Below are positions 21,089 through 34,339 of a stretch of 64,000 bases of DNA, piece after piece (the first letter of the stretch is position 1; every line of letters starts with the position of its first letter). The position numbers and the translations under genes are program-made. The notes beneath the pieces are model-generated. The model saw nothing but the letters and a program-made list of their open reading frames with translations, did not search any database and was not told where the DNA came from. The stretch spans positions 992,001-1,056,000 of the forward strand of contig QVRM01000484.1 of NCBI GenBank assembly GCA_003439945.1. Direction: 5' to 3'. This DNA is from Dermanyssus gallinae (Eukaryota; Arthropoda; Arachnida; Mesostigmata; Dermanyssidae).

Positions 21089-24086
21089 CTTTTAATACCA
21101 CCGTTTCACTCTACTAAGCTTCTATCCCGTGGTTCTAATACCATTGTTGTTACTGTCTCGAAGGTAGTGCTCCCTCTACGTGGTGCTAGCTTTAGGAGCT
21201 GTCGTAGATCGATCTTAGTTACCTTCATGACCGCCCCCGCTGATTCCCTCTATCTGAGCGACTGCCGTTCCCATGAGCAGATTTGCTATGCCGTCGCCAA
21301 TCGAACCTACGTTACGGAACAGGGAAGATGTGCTACTACCTACTTGCTATGTCCGAGAGTTGCTGAATCGTTATATTTCGGAGTATAGCTTGAATTTTGT
21401 GCTACCCAATCAACAAGGGAGTCAGGCAAGCTGAAATTACCATACGTATACTGTCGTATTGAGTATAGAATTCTTGTTACTCTTGACTTATGTGGTTACT
21501 ATTATTTTGCTTTTTACTTAGTTTTACCTATTACCAAGTATGAACGTGTGCACAACCAGCAGCTGCTAAGAAACTATGAATGTTCTTACTCTTCGTAGCA
21601 CTCACTCAGTCTTTACAGACACACAGATCTGCCATTATCTCCCTGGGCAACGAATTCTGCCATCGGTCTCCTATAACATCTTCAATATGTCTTGCCAGGT
21701 GCTTGAGGAGGAACGATTGTAAATAAAACACTAGGCCCCTACCTCCATGCCGATAGCGAGAGGGTCTAGTGCGGTTCCAAAGCGACAGGCATAAGGGGTG
21801 GCACCACCATCGGAGCTTGAGGGCTGGGCGTATTTTTGCTGCAGTTTCTCTACCTTGGCGTCGTAATCCGGTACTACGGCTGTTAGGACCACAACGATTA
21901 CTCCACGTTATGCAGAAATTCACCTGCTACTACATCAATGTGAGGTAGCTGCACTGTTGGTAGCGCCAGCTGCAGCAGGACCATCCCACACTAGCAGCAG
22001 CAGCAAAACATCCACTCTAGCAAACAGTTGCAAGCGCAAGCATGCCTCTCTCGGTCTCTCCCTCTGTGCGATAGTGCGAGTGATTTTGCCATTTCAGTTT
22101 GGCTTGCGTACACATTACCACTCGTAAACAAAACCTAAACTTGCTGCCTGTTAGTCACAGCTTGTAGTACGACGCCGATGGGCCAACGCACTCCTATCCA
22201 TACTATCCTCCTATCTCACTCTCCGTAGATTTCCCGGCAGACGAAAGCACTAGAGACACATCAGGACAAAGAGAAGAGAACAAAGAGAGCGAAAGGAGAG
22301 AAGCAGATTAATAGTTAGAGAGAGAGAGAGAGAGAAAATAAGAGAAGGGGGCATCGTCAGCTGCAGTGGGCATCAACGAACCGGTCACTACGAATCTACC
22401 GGTGCCTGACTAACTACAACCACAAATCGGGCTATTGCTAGGAGGATGACGATAGGACATCCTCTGGCCTTACCATAAACAAACGCGAGTCGAAGCTCGT
22501 GTCTACATAGTCCTGTTTGTGCCTGCTTTCGCGTGACAGTATCGACGGCAGGATAAGCTAAAAGGCTGACAAGTCTTGCCTGCAAGTCGCTGTGTAAATC
22601 GAGGAAATAACGTATTAGAAAGTCAGATTTTGCCTCAATTAGGCTGCCGCTACGACAAGCATCCGCGGAAAACCTTCCTGTTTCTGAAATGTAAGCCAAT
22701 TAGTTGCGAAAGTGAACGTAATCTCATGAAGGATTACACATCTACGTACGTCTGTCGTTAGCGGCTTAGTTCCGGCGTCGGCATAAAGATGTTAAAGATT
22801 CTTAGGTGGATCATTCAGATCATCAGCATCATCATGGTTGTAAAAACACCCTGAACTTACGTAGTTACTGCGAAGCAGACCGAGCGTTATTTTTACACAG
22901 TGGCTTATCAAATGCACAAACATTTTTACTTGACCGTCTATTGGCTAAAGGTAAGCGTCATTGTCTTAAGTTTATTGTCTCAACTTAATTTCGAAACTTG
23001 ACAGTACGAAACTAGGGTAATGACAAATTAATAATGCGTGTATTCATCTAAAATCTATAAGTTGGTTAGCGTTTAGAGGAAGCCGTGCCATATTTTGACG
23101 TCATGGACTGACGACTCACTGCGGCATGCTTCTTCATATCTGGTTCCGCCGACAGTTATGGTAATCGTAGCTTGCAGATTTGTCTACTCAGAAAATGTTA
23201 CCTTCTGGCTCTTCGCGAACAGGATAGCGGTTCCATTACCCCCCACAGAACGCCTACCCAAATCTACCCCTCCCCCCAACCACCTCAACCATTAGCATTG
23301 CTTGCCTATTAGTTCTAACGAACATGACTTAGTGAGCAAACCGCTTGCTAAGCACTACGTTAGGACCTATTAAATGCCTATGCATTGCATATCATTTTTA
23401 CGAAAGTGTATAACACAGATCAGCAATAGTCTACTAGTATTAGATTGATATATCGTTACAAGATGTCTCGAATTCATGCTCAGCTTTTATGGCGCCTACA
23501 TGGGCTGTATACCACGTACAAAGTTTAGCGTAGCACAGTTAGTTTTTATATTTTTCATCGCACTAAAATGTTTTAACATGATTCGCTTCAGTTGTTTAGC
23601 AGCAATCGCATATGTGGTCTATTATAGGTTACGATATGTGGTAGAGGTGCTAGCAGCCATAAAAAGTTGGCAATTGAGTAGCAAAATATGAGAGATTGTA
23701 TGGTGCCAGCGTCTTGTCGCGTAAGTGTTTCATCGGAAACTCAGTCAAGTACTAGTTGGGACATCCTTTCAGGTCCACACGAAGTCAAAACAGGTCGCCA
23801 AGTTGCTTGTCGCCGCCATCCCTCAGAGGTGGGAACGTCCTTTAGAGTACGTGGGACGCTAACCTCGATTGTAGCACGAACTGGCCATACGAATCAAATG
23901 CCAAAAATCATTCGCTTCCATTTAGCGGCATCTGCTCGGACAAAGGGAGTTTTCGCGCGCGTAGAGTGTGCCAACAAATTTATGTCGGGTCGCGTTGCCG
24001 GTAAATGACCAATCGAACTGTTCGCGAGTGCGGTTACAGTATGACTATGACTGCAACCGGTCAGAATACTGCTGAGAGAACCTTCC

Positions 24087-24121
24087 CACCAAATCGAGAA
24101 CTCTCACCAAATCGAGAACTC
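24087..24121. repeat. 17-bp tandem duplication
   Basis: CACCAAATCGAGAACTC occurs at 24087 and again at 24105, with period 18. Confidence 0.9.
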
Positions 24122-24339
24122 GACGCCTGACAATGGTGTATTCATTCAACCGCTGTCGTATTTAGATTCGCAGGCGGCGTCAAACTGAAGACATTGCTAA
24201 TCTTTTTATGTTTGTCCAGCTAACGGACGTGTACCATATTTTGATTTCCCCTCGTTCGGTGAACTTGACCAAAGTATTCCAGATGAGCTTACGCATCTGT
24301 GGTGATCGCACATTGGTAGCGTTGTTGATGATGTTGTTG

Positions 24340-24585
24340 TTTTTTATTTTCTTGTTGTTGTGGTCATTGTTAATGTTCTTGATGATATTGATGCTATCAT
24401 TGCAGTAGTAGCTTGTGTTGTTGTTGCTGTTGCCGTTGATGATGATGCTCTTGTTGTTGTTGATGATGATATTGATGCTATCATTGCAGTCGCCGTTGTT
24501 GTTGTTGTTGTTGTCGTTGATGATGATATTGATGATATCATTGCAGTCGCCGTTGTTGCTGTTGTTGTTGTTGTTGTTTCAAAGA
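24340..24585. repeat. Trinucleotide-based minisatellite (GTT/GAT)
   Basis: About three higher-order units. Each has the core GATGATATTGATG(C/A)TATCATTGCAGT followed by (GTT)n-rich DNA. Core copies start near 24382, 24466 and 24523. The array is open in several frames: Val/Asp- and Leu/Met-rich on the plus strand, Thr/Ser-rich on the minus strand. These frames are by-products of a period divisible by three, not evidence of a gene. Confidence 0.85.
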
Positions 24586-25816
24586 AAATATACGGTGTAT
24601 GTGTGTACGGGTATGTGAGTGACGGCGTGTGGCAATGGCTGAACGCAAGCCCAACTTTGAGTGGGGCTTGAGGCCCGCGCGCGCGGTAGTTAAGGAAAGA
24701 AGCCGACGCGACCGACGGGACCGGCTGTTCGCGAAATACGCTCGCCGTTCGGTAAGATGAAGCGAAGTGGTGACGATGACAGTGTGATGGGTTTCTGATG
24801 GAGAACACTGCCAAGTTCGTTTTATAACCTGTTTTGTCACTAGCAGCGCCGACGGCCAGACGACGGCATCCGCACGACACGACTACAATGATGAGACACA
24901 TAGAAAGGACAAAAGTGAACTCGTAGGACCGAACCAGTGAGCGAAAAGGAGAGAAACAGATCGCTACACGGAGCTAGTAAGCTCAATACAGCGCGACATA
25001 GAGAAGAAGATAAATAGAACGAGGGAGAGAGAGAGAGCGCGGAAAGGGTTCAGTATCATGGTATGTCCTGACAAACGATCCCATCGGGGAGCCTGCTTGC
25101 CACGTCATCGCCATACGCGAGGCGTGTGGCCGACAGCAGGCACGTCTGCACGCCGCTACGTCGCAGGACAATTGTGGACACAGTTGCTAATTAAACGTAG
25201 CCCAGCATGTATGCGTGCGGCGTGCATATACTGCATTCGGACGGATAATTATGATGTGTCCTGCGACGTATGTGAGTGTGCATGTTTATTCGCCTAGCCT
25301 AATGCGCCACTCTGCTGGCACTGATCGAAGATCTAGTTATAGCGCATTGTAATCCAATCGATGATGCCACGCTGAACTCTACCTCTACCCAATTTCTTAT
25401 ATATACCTACTTATCTACCGATTGTGTAGTCTGTCTGTTTGCTACTCTTTGCAGCTGCTAATATTCTATTTCTACTTAATTTTCGAATGTTGCGCCATTA
25501 CACAAACCGTATTCCGCGTATCAATACGTTAGCTAAGTCGCGCGAGTTCCACGCAGTTTGTAGTTTTCCACGATTTAGTTAGCTTCCTACACTGTCTGCA
25601 AGTTTTTTAAGAACAAGGCTTTAGCATCTTAGCCTAGATCTTTATTCAATTCCCATCGAGAAGGCAGCCAGCCGAAGCCGCTTCTCTAAGGCTTGTTAGC
25701 GGGAATTCTAGATATAATCTCATTGTGCTTAATTGAAGTCACAGCTTAACTATTTTGCGACTTGAGATTACAAATTGTGTTGAACTAAGTCAGACAATTG
25801 CATAGTAAAATTACAT

Positions 25817-25819
<3 letters not shown>

Positions 25820-25860
<41 letters not shown>
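25820..25860. repeat. (TA)n microsatellite, about 40 bp
   Basis: A pure TA run. Confidence 0.95.
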
Positions 25861-25862
<2 letters not shown>

Positions 25863-27429
25863 ATTGACCTGTAGACCTAACTACAAATGTCCGTTATTTA
25901 TATCAGGAGATGTGTAAGATGGGTCAGCATAGGACCGCAAATGTTGAGAATCTGAGGTTTTGCCAACAGTCCTTGCAGCAGAATGGTCGTTGCCCCTCAG
26001 TGGTGTGGTTTTATACGTTTATTCTCAATAAGCATCGTCCAGAGTAAATTCGGTCAACAACAAAGATTAAACCAGCGACATCCCGGTAGATGACAACCGT
26101 GACTAGCCCACTAGCACCCTAGACCATGCCGCAATAAGAACAATATATACATATTCATTATGAGGATTCACGCCAATATCTGCTAGTCTGGCGCCCGTCA
26201 GGCCAAGTATGCATATATTCATCAGCGAAAATCTCGCGCAAAGCCAGGCACAATCTACTTTCCTATATCAGAATTGGTTTGTAGACGTGCATGACGTATG
26301 GGCGTGTGTGTTATAGATCCTACAAAGTTCAAAGACTGCACTTAACTAACGTCGACTTAAACATTCGTCGATTTACACCTTCATTTATTGTTTACTATTT
26401 AAAGCATGATGGGTCCGTTTAAGAGAGTGCTATCGAAGTTGTTACGTTTCCGCTTATCACAGTGAACCGCTGAGAGAAGCTCCGACGTATCAGTGTCCAA
26501 CCATGCCTATAATCACCTTTGATTCAAGAGTCAGAGACAACAAGGAGTGCCGTCGGCGTTCACCTGAGTATATTCTGCGCGTCAAATTATGACTGTGGCG
26601 TTTACACACCACAAGCATAAGTACACAAATACAGTATGTGTCAAAAAAGTGTTAGTGTAAATTGAAGCATATATCTTCATCTAAGTTTTATCTATTCGAC
26701 GCTTGCACTGATCGCATATATAGTTAAGTCATTAAACAATATACTTGGCGATGATAGCGACATTAAGCCTGCATACTTTGTAAGTTTCAGTTGAATCGGT
26801 GACTGTTTGTTCGTTCGTCGGTGGGGTTCTAAACATTCAAAACATCAATTACAATCATGTGATAGCATGCCGGTATTACCTGTTCAAAAAGATAGGGCAG
26901 AACTAAAAAAGTAATTTACTGATGATTTCCGGCTGCCGACTGCGCTATAGAACAATCAGCAGCAAACCTATATACTTCCGCCCAAACTTAAGGCTGTAAT
27001 CTGCGTATAAAACGTTTAGCTTATTCGTGGCCATACAAACTTTTAGCAAGCCCGGATTAAGCACAGTATAATGAACCCACTTTAAACGCGAAACGTAATA
27101 CACGTAGCAACGCACATCGATTAAAAGTACGTTCGAGTACGTATGGTCTCAGGATGTATATATATAGACGTGTAATACAAAATTACCATTCCGTGACGAA
27201 TAAGTTAGTGTGGACCCATACCTAACTAGGAAAAATACACTATGCCCATTCTTATACAATCAAGATTACACTTAAGTAAGATATAAATTATGTTTTTATT
27301 TTCCCTAGAGGTAAACGAATTAAGCAATATAAAAATAAATTTTATATTTTAAACGCATCTGGTAGGCAAATCGTCTGTCTCATGTCCAAGTTAGCACGGA
27401 AAAACACTCGATACACTGAGTCGGTAAAT

Positions 27430-28465
27430 TGGAGCGGCGGAAGGAACTCCGTTGTTTTCACTTGCGACAAAAATGATAGCCACAGCCGCAGTCTTTAACT
27501 AGGCGGCTATCACACAGACTCCCGGACAGAAGCGAGAGAGCCCTGTATAGGGTCGTCTACTAGGCCTTGTCGATAGTGTCCAATTACTCAAAACTCGCAC
27601 CAAACAAGACGGAGGCGATGTACCTAACAGGCAGGAAAAGGACTACCGGAGTTGACCGATATAAAAAAGGAAGGCGAAACAGAGGAAAAGATCTCGCCAG
27701 GGCTTGGAATGTTACAATATCGGCCTCAAAGGAGGAATGGAGGTAGGTACGACCAGGCATGACCACAGAGTGCTTAATCTTTGGGGTCAAATACCGGATT
27801 TCAGAGCATGATACGACTGCCGACACGAGTAACTTTTCTACTGTACGACTCAGGTTGTGACCGAACACGGTTGGTTTCAAAACTACATGTCAAAGATTAC
27901 GAATCGGCTATCAGCGACAACTGTGTGATTCCGCGAAGGGCGAATAACATGGAGCGCACTGGTCTGCGCTGTTACGCTCTCAGGAATGCAAGGGACGCAG
28001 GCTTAACTGTTGTGAGGAGCCGTCCCATTAGAGAAATAGTCGACCACATGATGATTTCGGCGGAGGCTTGGATGGAGGCAACGAACTTGTTTGACGCCAG
28101 TTTGACACTAAATACGACCAGACAGGAAAGGGAGGGTCGAGACGAGGAGCCGAAGGGAAAGAGCAGCCGGGCTTTCATGGTCTCGACGCACCATCACGGG
28201 AAGATTTAACAAACGGCACAATCCCCCTTCTAACGACTGATAAACATGCGGGATGATAGGTAATTTTAGAGCCGAGTCAAGGAGATTGACAGAGACGCCT
28301 CTCCCATGGCTTCGAAATTATGCCTAAGTGATACCGAGCCTAGGAAAGTGGGAAGGAACCCGAGATTAGTCAGTTTGTGTTATTTCAGGAGTTTCACACC
28401 AGTCGCCCAGGTAACTAGTGACGCACGTGCATCATGCATTTCCGAAATCTCCGAGAAAAAAACAC
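27430..28465 (+). pseudogene. Decayed R1-like copy: ORF2 end plus 3' UTR, internally deleted
   Basis: Nucleotide similarity runs collinearly with the 3' part of the element at 42079-47117. The GACGGAGGCGATGTACCTAA region (27610-27650) matches 45845-45885. After a jump of roughly 400 bp, 27665-28200 matches 46285-46860, including GACCACATGATGATTTCGGC opposite CCCATATGATGACTTCGGC. Then 28200-28465 matches the 3' UTR up to CATCATGCATT and an interrupted A-run. Homology fades upstream of about 27510. Many substitutions and frame changes show that it is much older than the 17551-17700 fragment. No target-site duplication could be seen. Confidence 0.85.
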
Positions 28466-30786
28466 ACGGTCTTTGCACTCCAAGTTCGTTCTAGAGGCCT
28501 ACAAGGCTAGCCTACCGAAAAACGAGGATTGCTTATAGACGGCAACAGAAAAAGTCGTCGTTTGCCACATCGCACAGCTTATGTTTATTTCTTAAGCTCC
28601 ATTCTTAAATCGGACAAGCTCTCGAGCTTTCCAAATGTTGGAGTAATCCAAGGAGAGCACGTCCACTCTCATTAATCACGCTCATCAAGCTTAGCGGTCG
28701 GTCGGTGAATATAGAGGCATGTGTATGCCGCTACTCCACCATGAAAGATGGGCAGCATACTAACAAAAACAACAGAATGAGAATCGTTGAAGACGTCTTT
28801 CGCAGAGGTTGTCGATCGTTGTTGAGAGAGGACATCAAACAAACGACGTGTTTGGGCCCTGCTTGTGTGCTGATAGCGCACCATTAGCGGAATGAGCCAG
28901 CCCACTCATGGTGCATTTCGCCGCGCGTGGCCAGATTGCTATTCAAACGCCCTTCGTCTTTATTTGCTTCTTCCTCGTATTTTTCTCCTTCGTCCGATGA
29001 TGATGATGATAATCACTGTTATTGTTGTTAACCGTTCGATAAAGCTCGTTGCTTTGCCGGAGGAGGGGGAGGGGGCGGTCCATCCGACCCCACGGGTGCA
29101 TCGGACCCCCGAAGGACCTCTGCATGCATCGACGTTTATCGCCGAGCTTTGAGCCCTGGTGGTCCGGCTCATCCGGCCTCATAGGCGCCGTGCGTGGGGA
29201 CGCGCTAGCATGGCGGCAATAATTACGTCGGCGTTCGTCGTCTGTCCAATATATGTAGGCGACGTCAGCGCGTTGAGGCACACGTAATGTTCAACCCACG
29301 CTAGTGACTCGTGGTAGTGATAGTGCGGCGGCGGCGGCTGCTGCTGCTGTCGCTGTGGGCGCGGTTGCTTCTGCTGTTCCCCCTTATGACAAGGTGAACT
29401 GATAACAGATATCGATCCGTTGGAAATTGCTGCCATCACCACCAATCGAAAGAAAAAAGCAGAGAAAGAGAGAGGTTGTTGGTTATAACGACGACGTGGG
29501 CTCGCGTTTTCTATCCAATGGATTGATAGATGGCGGACGCCGGTACTTAAATAGCTAGGATCTTGCAAACATTTCCTAACAGCCATGCTGATTCCGACAT
29601 ATGATCGGGCCGGATGAGGCTGTCCCGATTTCTGCGCCTTCTAAGATCGCCATCGCTTAGATTCGAACTAGCACGACGCTAATTCGATCAAACAGGGTAG
29701 GTCATCTCATGTTGTCGGGTATAGGCTTGTGCTTAAGCGAAATTTTCTTCCAGCGGCCAACAGCATGCATACATAATTGTCTATCGATTTGTCGGCGGTG
29801 CAAATTTAAGGAGGAAGCGGGCGAACTCCAACTCGAGGAGTCGCAGATTCATTCTGGTGCGACACATTATTTTCAAAATAATGTTTCCTAGGATTCGCTG
29901 ATTTGCTTTAACGTTGTAAAGTATCATTTTCAAATGCACATTTAGTTTTGGATACATGAAAATGTAATTTTGATTTACGTTATGTATTGTTTTTGCACTA
30001 TGTATGCCACTGGTCACACATCTAGAGAGATCGTATCCATGCCTTACCCTTTATTACAGTGGAATATACGACGGTGCAAGCACCTGAACTATCTTTGAAC
30101 AAGTGCGACCTTAAATGGACTGTAGTGGGTTCCCTTATCGACGTCGACGCTACGTTCTGCGAGTACGTCGAATAACCATGAGATCGATCACAAATAGCTT
30201 GTACCAACTAATTGCATGGCATATTGGGCCTCACCAGAATATCCAATAATCTAGCCGAGGTTGGACAGTGATCATGTGAAGGACAGTTGTCTCGGTGGTC
30301 AGGTTTTGACTGTGTCGAGCATATCTATGTAGCTGCTTGAGATTGCTTACACTCGTGAAACTTACACGTGAGCTTATAGTGGATCGGCTCGCTCGTGAGC
30401 TAGTTTAGCTTTGGAAATCATATTCAGATTTGAAAATAGCAAGACAGCACAATAGTAATAAAGTACCCGGTCGTATAAAATATGCCGATGCGAGAATCTA
30501 AGCTAGCCGTGATAGCCAATCTGCTCTTATCAACGCTGCGCAACAAGTGCAATGCAGTTGGAAACGGGGACTCTAAGTTGTCTAACGTACTTAGCAGCTG
30601 CCTCCACATGCAACTAGCATTTTTGACAATTATATAGCTTATTGGCAGAAACATGTTTTTACTTTTAAGGGTAGTGTTAATATATACTACTTGATACTAT
30701 TTTGGATAAAAACTTAATTTACTGAAGATTGCTACAACGACGTTAGAAGGAAACGCTGTCAAAATCGTGGTAAGACAGTGAAGCAT

Positions 30787-30861
30787 ACATATAGAAGCAT
30801 ACTTAATATTATAGCATCTAGTCTGACATATAGAAGCATACTTAATATTATAGCATCTAGT
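30787..30861. repeat. 36-bp exact tandem duplication
   Basis: The segment 30787-30822 is repeated exactly at 30826-30861 (period 39), with CTG between the copies. It is AT-rich and starts ACATATAGAAGCATACTTAA. Confidence 0.95.
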
Positions 30862-32106
30862 ATGTACAAGAGAAAAAAGTTAACCCAGTATCACAACGTT
30901 TAATACCTCAGAGCTATTTAGACTTCCAAGAGACAGCATTAATCCTGTTAAGCTAGAGTTGCCTAAGACTATCTTGCTTTACCAACAGCAATGTATTGTT
31001 CTTTAACTTGTATATTTATCGTTTTTGTGGTGATATAACATTTTATCTAGCGATTGAACGTCTGTTCTTCGGCGCATTTGGCCGCGCATACTGAAGTGAA
31101 GCATTACTGCCAGTGCCATACCCGGAATCGAGTGACCCTAGTGGCTCTCAAATGCGCGTACAGTCATCTCATTATTTACAATAAAATGTTACGTCTTTCT
31201 CACATTCTTTTTATTGCGTCTTTTTGACATTCATCATTCTTACGTCCCTTTGGCATTCTTCTTTCTAATATGGGACATAATGGTTTGAGTCCAATATGCG
31301 TATCTGAATCTCCTCGTAAAACAAACTGGCGGTGTATTCATATTTACCACATTTACTTTTAACTTAGTACCTATATACCATTGCTGTGATGTGCCCTCGT
31401 CGTGAACCATTTAGATTTTATAGGCAGCTAAACAACTGACTCACGATTTCATACAATAAGATGGGAATGTATCGTCTGTCAATCTTGTTAATTATGTAAT
31501 AACGCTAATGACAGAGAATTGGTCTGTTACGCCAAATAATGAACCAACTCCAGGGGCATCAGGAACTTTCCGCAGATTTTTTCAGCTATTGAGTTTATGC
31601 GAATTAGGGTCACTATGGGCAATTTGTAAAAACCTTGTGCAGTTTACGAACAGAAATGTTTTTTATAGTTTGGTCCTGCTTGGAGTGGAAAGGGTTTAGC
31701 AAGATTCAGGGTACCCTGGTACAGGTGGGAGACGGTTAAAGTGCTTGCCACGGTATTATCTTAAACCAAGATTACACGCTCAGGCATGCAGTGGCATATG
31801 ACTGCGTCACTGCGCTTAGCTAAGCTCACTTATTCATTAATTTATTGTCGGGGACCTCTGATGCTGGACGATCTTCGCGCGCACAATCTGGGGTAAACTT
31901 ACTTTAAAGCTCGTCCATGAGTTGGTGCCAGGGAAGACGTACAAAGTTTCGTTTTTCCTATGGAAGTTCAACTGCAAACTGTTTAAAATATTCTGATAGT
32001 GTCAATTGTGATTCTTACATTGATAAGCCAAAATATAATAGTCCGATGGTCCATGTTTTAAATGTTAAGTTCACATCTTTGTGTTACGTCAAATAATGAT
32101 GAGACC

Positions 32107-32159
32107 AAACTAGAATTCTGGCCTACTGCCCGCATAGCAGTAGGCCAGAATGCTAGTTT
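32107..32159. repeat. Near-perfect inverted repeat (23-bp arms, 7-nt loop)
   Basis: The arm at 32107-32129 and the arm at 32137-32159 pair at 22 of 23 positions around the loop CCGCATA. The core TTCTGGCCTACTGC/GCAGTAGGCCAGAA is GC-balanced, so this is not a simple AT palindrome. It could fold as a stable hairpin in RNA or cruciform DNA. No open frame or known element is attached to it. Confidence 0.9.
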
Positions 32160-33416
32160 GCTGTGCAACTGGTACCGACTCCCTAGCCCCTTCGATGGTC
32201 GGCGGCGGCGTACTTGATGCTGGCTACGCGGCCCACCTTGTAGAGATCAGTATGCTACGAAAATACTCATCAAACGGGTATCCCCACGAATTATGCCCTC
32301 TTTCGTTCGAAACCTTCGGTGTTCCCGGCGTTCGAGCCAGACTACTAATCCGCAAGGTCGGCACTTTGGTAAGCTTGTGATCCAGTAATAGCAGATTGTC
32401 GTCCTTGTTTAAACAACATCAGGATCTTGACATACAACGTGGAAACGCCGTCTCTGTTCGGGACACACTTCTAAATTGCAAAGCAGACACATGATAGTCA
32501 CCGTGTTAGTTATATCCTTTTGAAACAGGTCATAATTGAATACAGCAGGGCGGGTAAATACAAATATAGAGCAATATGTAACTGTTCTTGTAAGCATCTT
32601 TTTATAAATATTACGCCACCTACATCGTGATTTTTGAGGATAATTGAAACGCTCCCTAATGAGCTATGAGCGACAAACAGCTTAGGTATACAAATATTAC
32701 CTGGTTTGTTCAAATGCCATTCTGTGACTGAGTGTTGGGTGCATGTCTGTCAGAATGCGGGGTAACTGGGTACAAGACATACAGTCTGTGTTACTCTTGA
32801 GCATTTATTCTTTTTTTTTATGTTTGCGGCGCCATGTGTTGTCATTTTATTCTCTACTGTTTCCTCAAGTGTCTCCTCTGCAGCTTGCTATGCCTAATTC
32901 TAGGACTTTGTTTTCTTCTGTATATCTAGTATAGAAGTATCCCATCGTTCTTAGCCGCTTAGAAATAGCAACTGCCTGCGTTTATATTTTGTACTGTGCT
33001 GCCGCTTCTATAACCAGAAAGAGAATACTCGTTTGTCGTTGAAGTACAGTCGTGCAGACGTAATGCTCCTACCAAACTTCTCATTCATTTTAAATGAAGA
33101 CCAGCTGCGTGAGGCTAGTTTCCAGTATCGAAACTTCTAACGGACGATACAGCGCTTTTTGGATATGCCGCCTGGCAGTTCTAAGTGTCGTTACCGACAG
33201 CCTTACCTACCTTGTTCGGCACTCCGATTGATGGATCATAAAATTCTTCTTGCTACTTTTACTAGTTCGCAAAATCGCTTTCTTCAAAGGTTTCGTTGTC
33301 AAGCGCGCCTTTGGGTGCAGTTACTGCGAGTTTTTTACTTTTCTTCGGATGCGAAGTATTGTCTCTATTTGATTTCTTTCAGGAAAAAAATATGATTTCT
33401 AAAATTAGGCTACGTG

Positions 33417-33420
<4 letters not shown>

Positions 33421-33460
<40 letters not shown>
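33421..33460. repeat. (AT)n microsatellite, 40 bp
   Basis: A pure AT run. Confidence 0.95.
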
Positions 33461-33462
<2 letters not shown>

Positions 33463-33868
33463 GACTCCAGTTCAAATCTGACGTAACGCTTGTCGAGGGG
33501 CCGCTTGCTTGCCCGCTTAACTTAGTTATGAGATTGCGTTGGTATTTAAATGCCGACGATAATTTTAGGCCGCATGTAGCAATTTCTCTCATTTTAAACA
33601 ATTAAAGCTAACGTTACAGCAAACAAAACGTTTGCATGCATGTATTTAGCAGTAAAAAGTGAAGACGAGAAGCGGAGTTGTAGCGGAGATGGTTTATTCC
33701 GCCATTGCTTGTTCAAGAGATTTTTATGAAAAACGAACGTATATTAGCTGAAAGAAATTGAATTGAATTGAAAAGGACACGGTGGATGAACATATGGTCA
33801 TCTCATGGTGTAAACGTTTATCGTCGATGATAGACGTTCACCGTCGATGGCCACGCAAATGTGTTGCA

Positions 33869-33894
33869 ATAATAATAATAATAATAATAATAAT
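33869..33894. repeat. (AAT)n microsatellite
   Basis: Eight to nine AAT triplets. Confidence 0.93.
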
Positions 33895-34319
33895 GCGAGC
33901 CGTAATGTAGGTCTACGCCATTGTGCAGTCATCCCTTGATAAGACTATACGTAGGCAGGCTCAACTATACTAACTGCACCGACACTAAACTCGATATCAC
34001 CGTGGTCGTCATCGCCACCAGCCGTGGCTCTTATCCTGCGAAAAAACCGCTTCGTCACCGCGTGTTCTGCTGTCGCCACAGAGAAGATCGACGCAGAAGA
34101 AGACGCTGATCCCGTCCTCTCTCTCTCTCTCTCGTCTCGCTTGTTTTGTCACCGTTGGAACGTGTGAGTCCACGCGACGTCCCCAGGCGTATTACTTGCC
34201 TGCCGCGTTACTTAGCACGAAACGTCCACACTGTTTCGACACTGTGACTTTGCCGGCTACTTCTCGAGATGACTAGATGGATCGGCATCTTCGGCAACTT
34301 TATAAAATCGCTAAACATC

Positions 34320-34339
34320 AGAGAGAGAGAGAGAGAGAG
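34320..34339. repeat. (GA)n microsatellite
   Basis: Ten GA dinucleotides within a longer purine-rich stretch that runs to about 34400. Confidence 0.92.

Larger units (their letters stand above)
19741..27429. other. No recognisable gene; microsatellites and low-complexity DNA
   Basis: Nearly 8 kb without a supported gene. It contains (TA)n tracts at 19766-19788, 21046-21085 and 25820-25860, a (GA)n run near 22318-22336, a trinucleotide minisatellite at 24340-24585, a 17-bp tandem duplication at 24087-24121, and purine-rich GC-richer patches near 22250-22350 and 24600-25060. Open frames at 21606-21923 and 22388-22699 (minus) are not recognisable. Confidence 0.5.

Noticed and set aside
24344..24901. 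185-codon minus-strand ORF rich in Thr and Ser
   Set aside because: Half of it is the triplet minisatellite, and the rest has no recognisable domain.
29179..29586. Gln/Pro-rich minus-strand ORF as a possible transcription factor exon
   Set aside because: The Gln/Pro run comes from CTG/CGG triplets, and the rest shows no domain or splice support.
29590..29700. Possible minus-strand tRNA or SINE scrap with AGTTCGAATCT
   Set aside because: Only a box-B-like word is present. No fold and no second copy were seen in the window.
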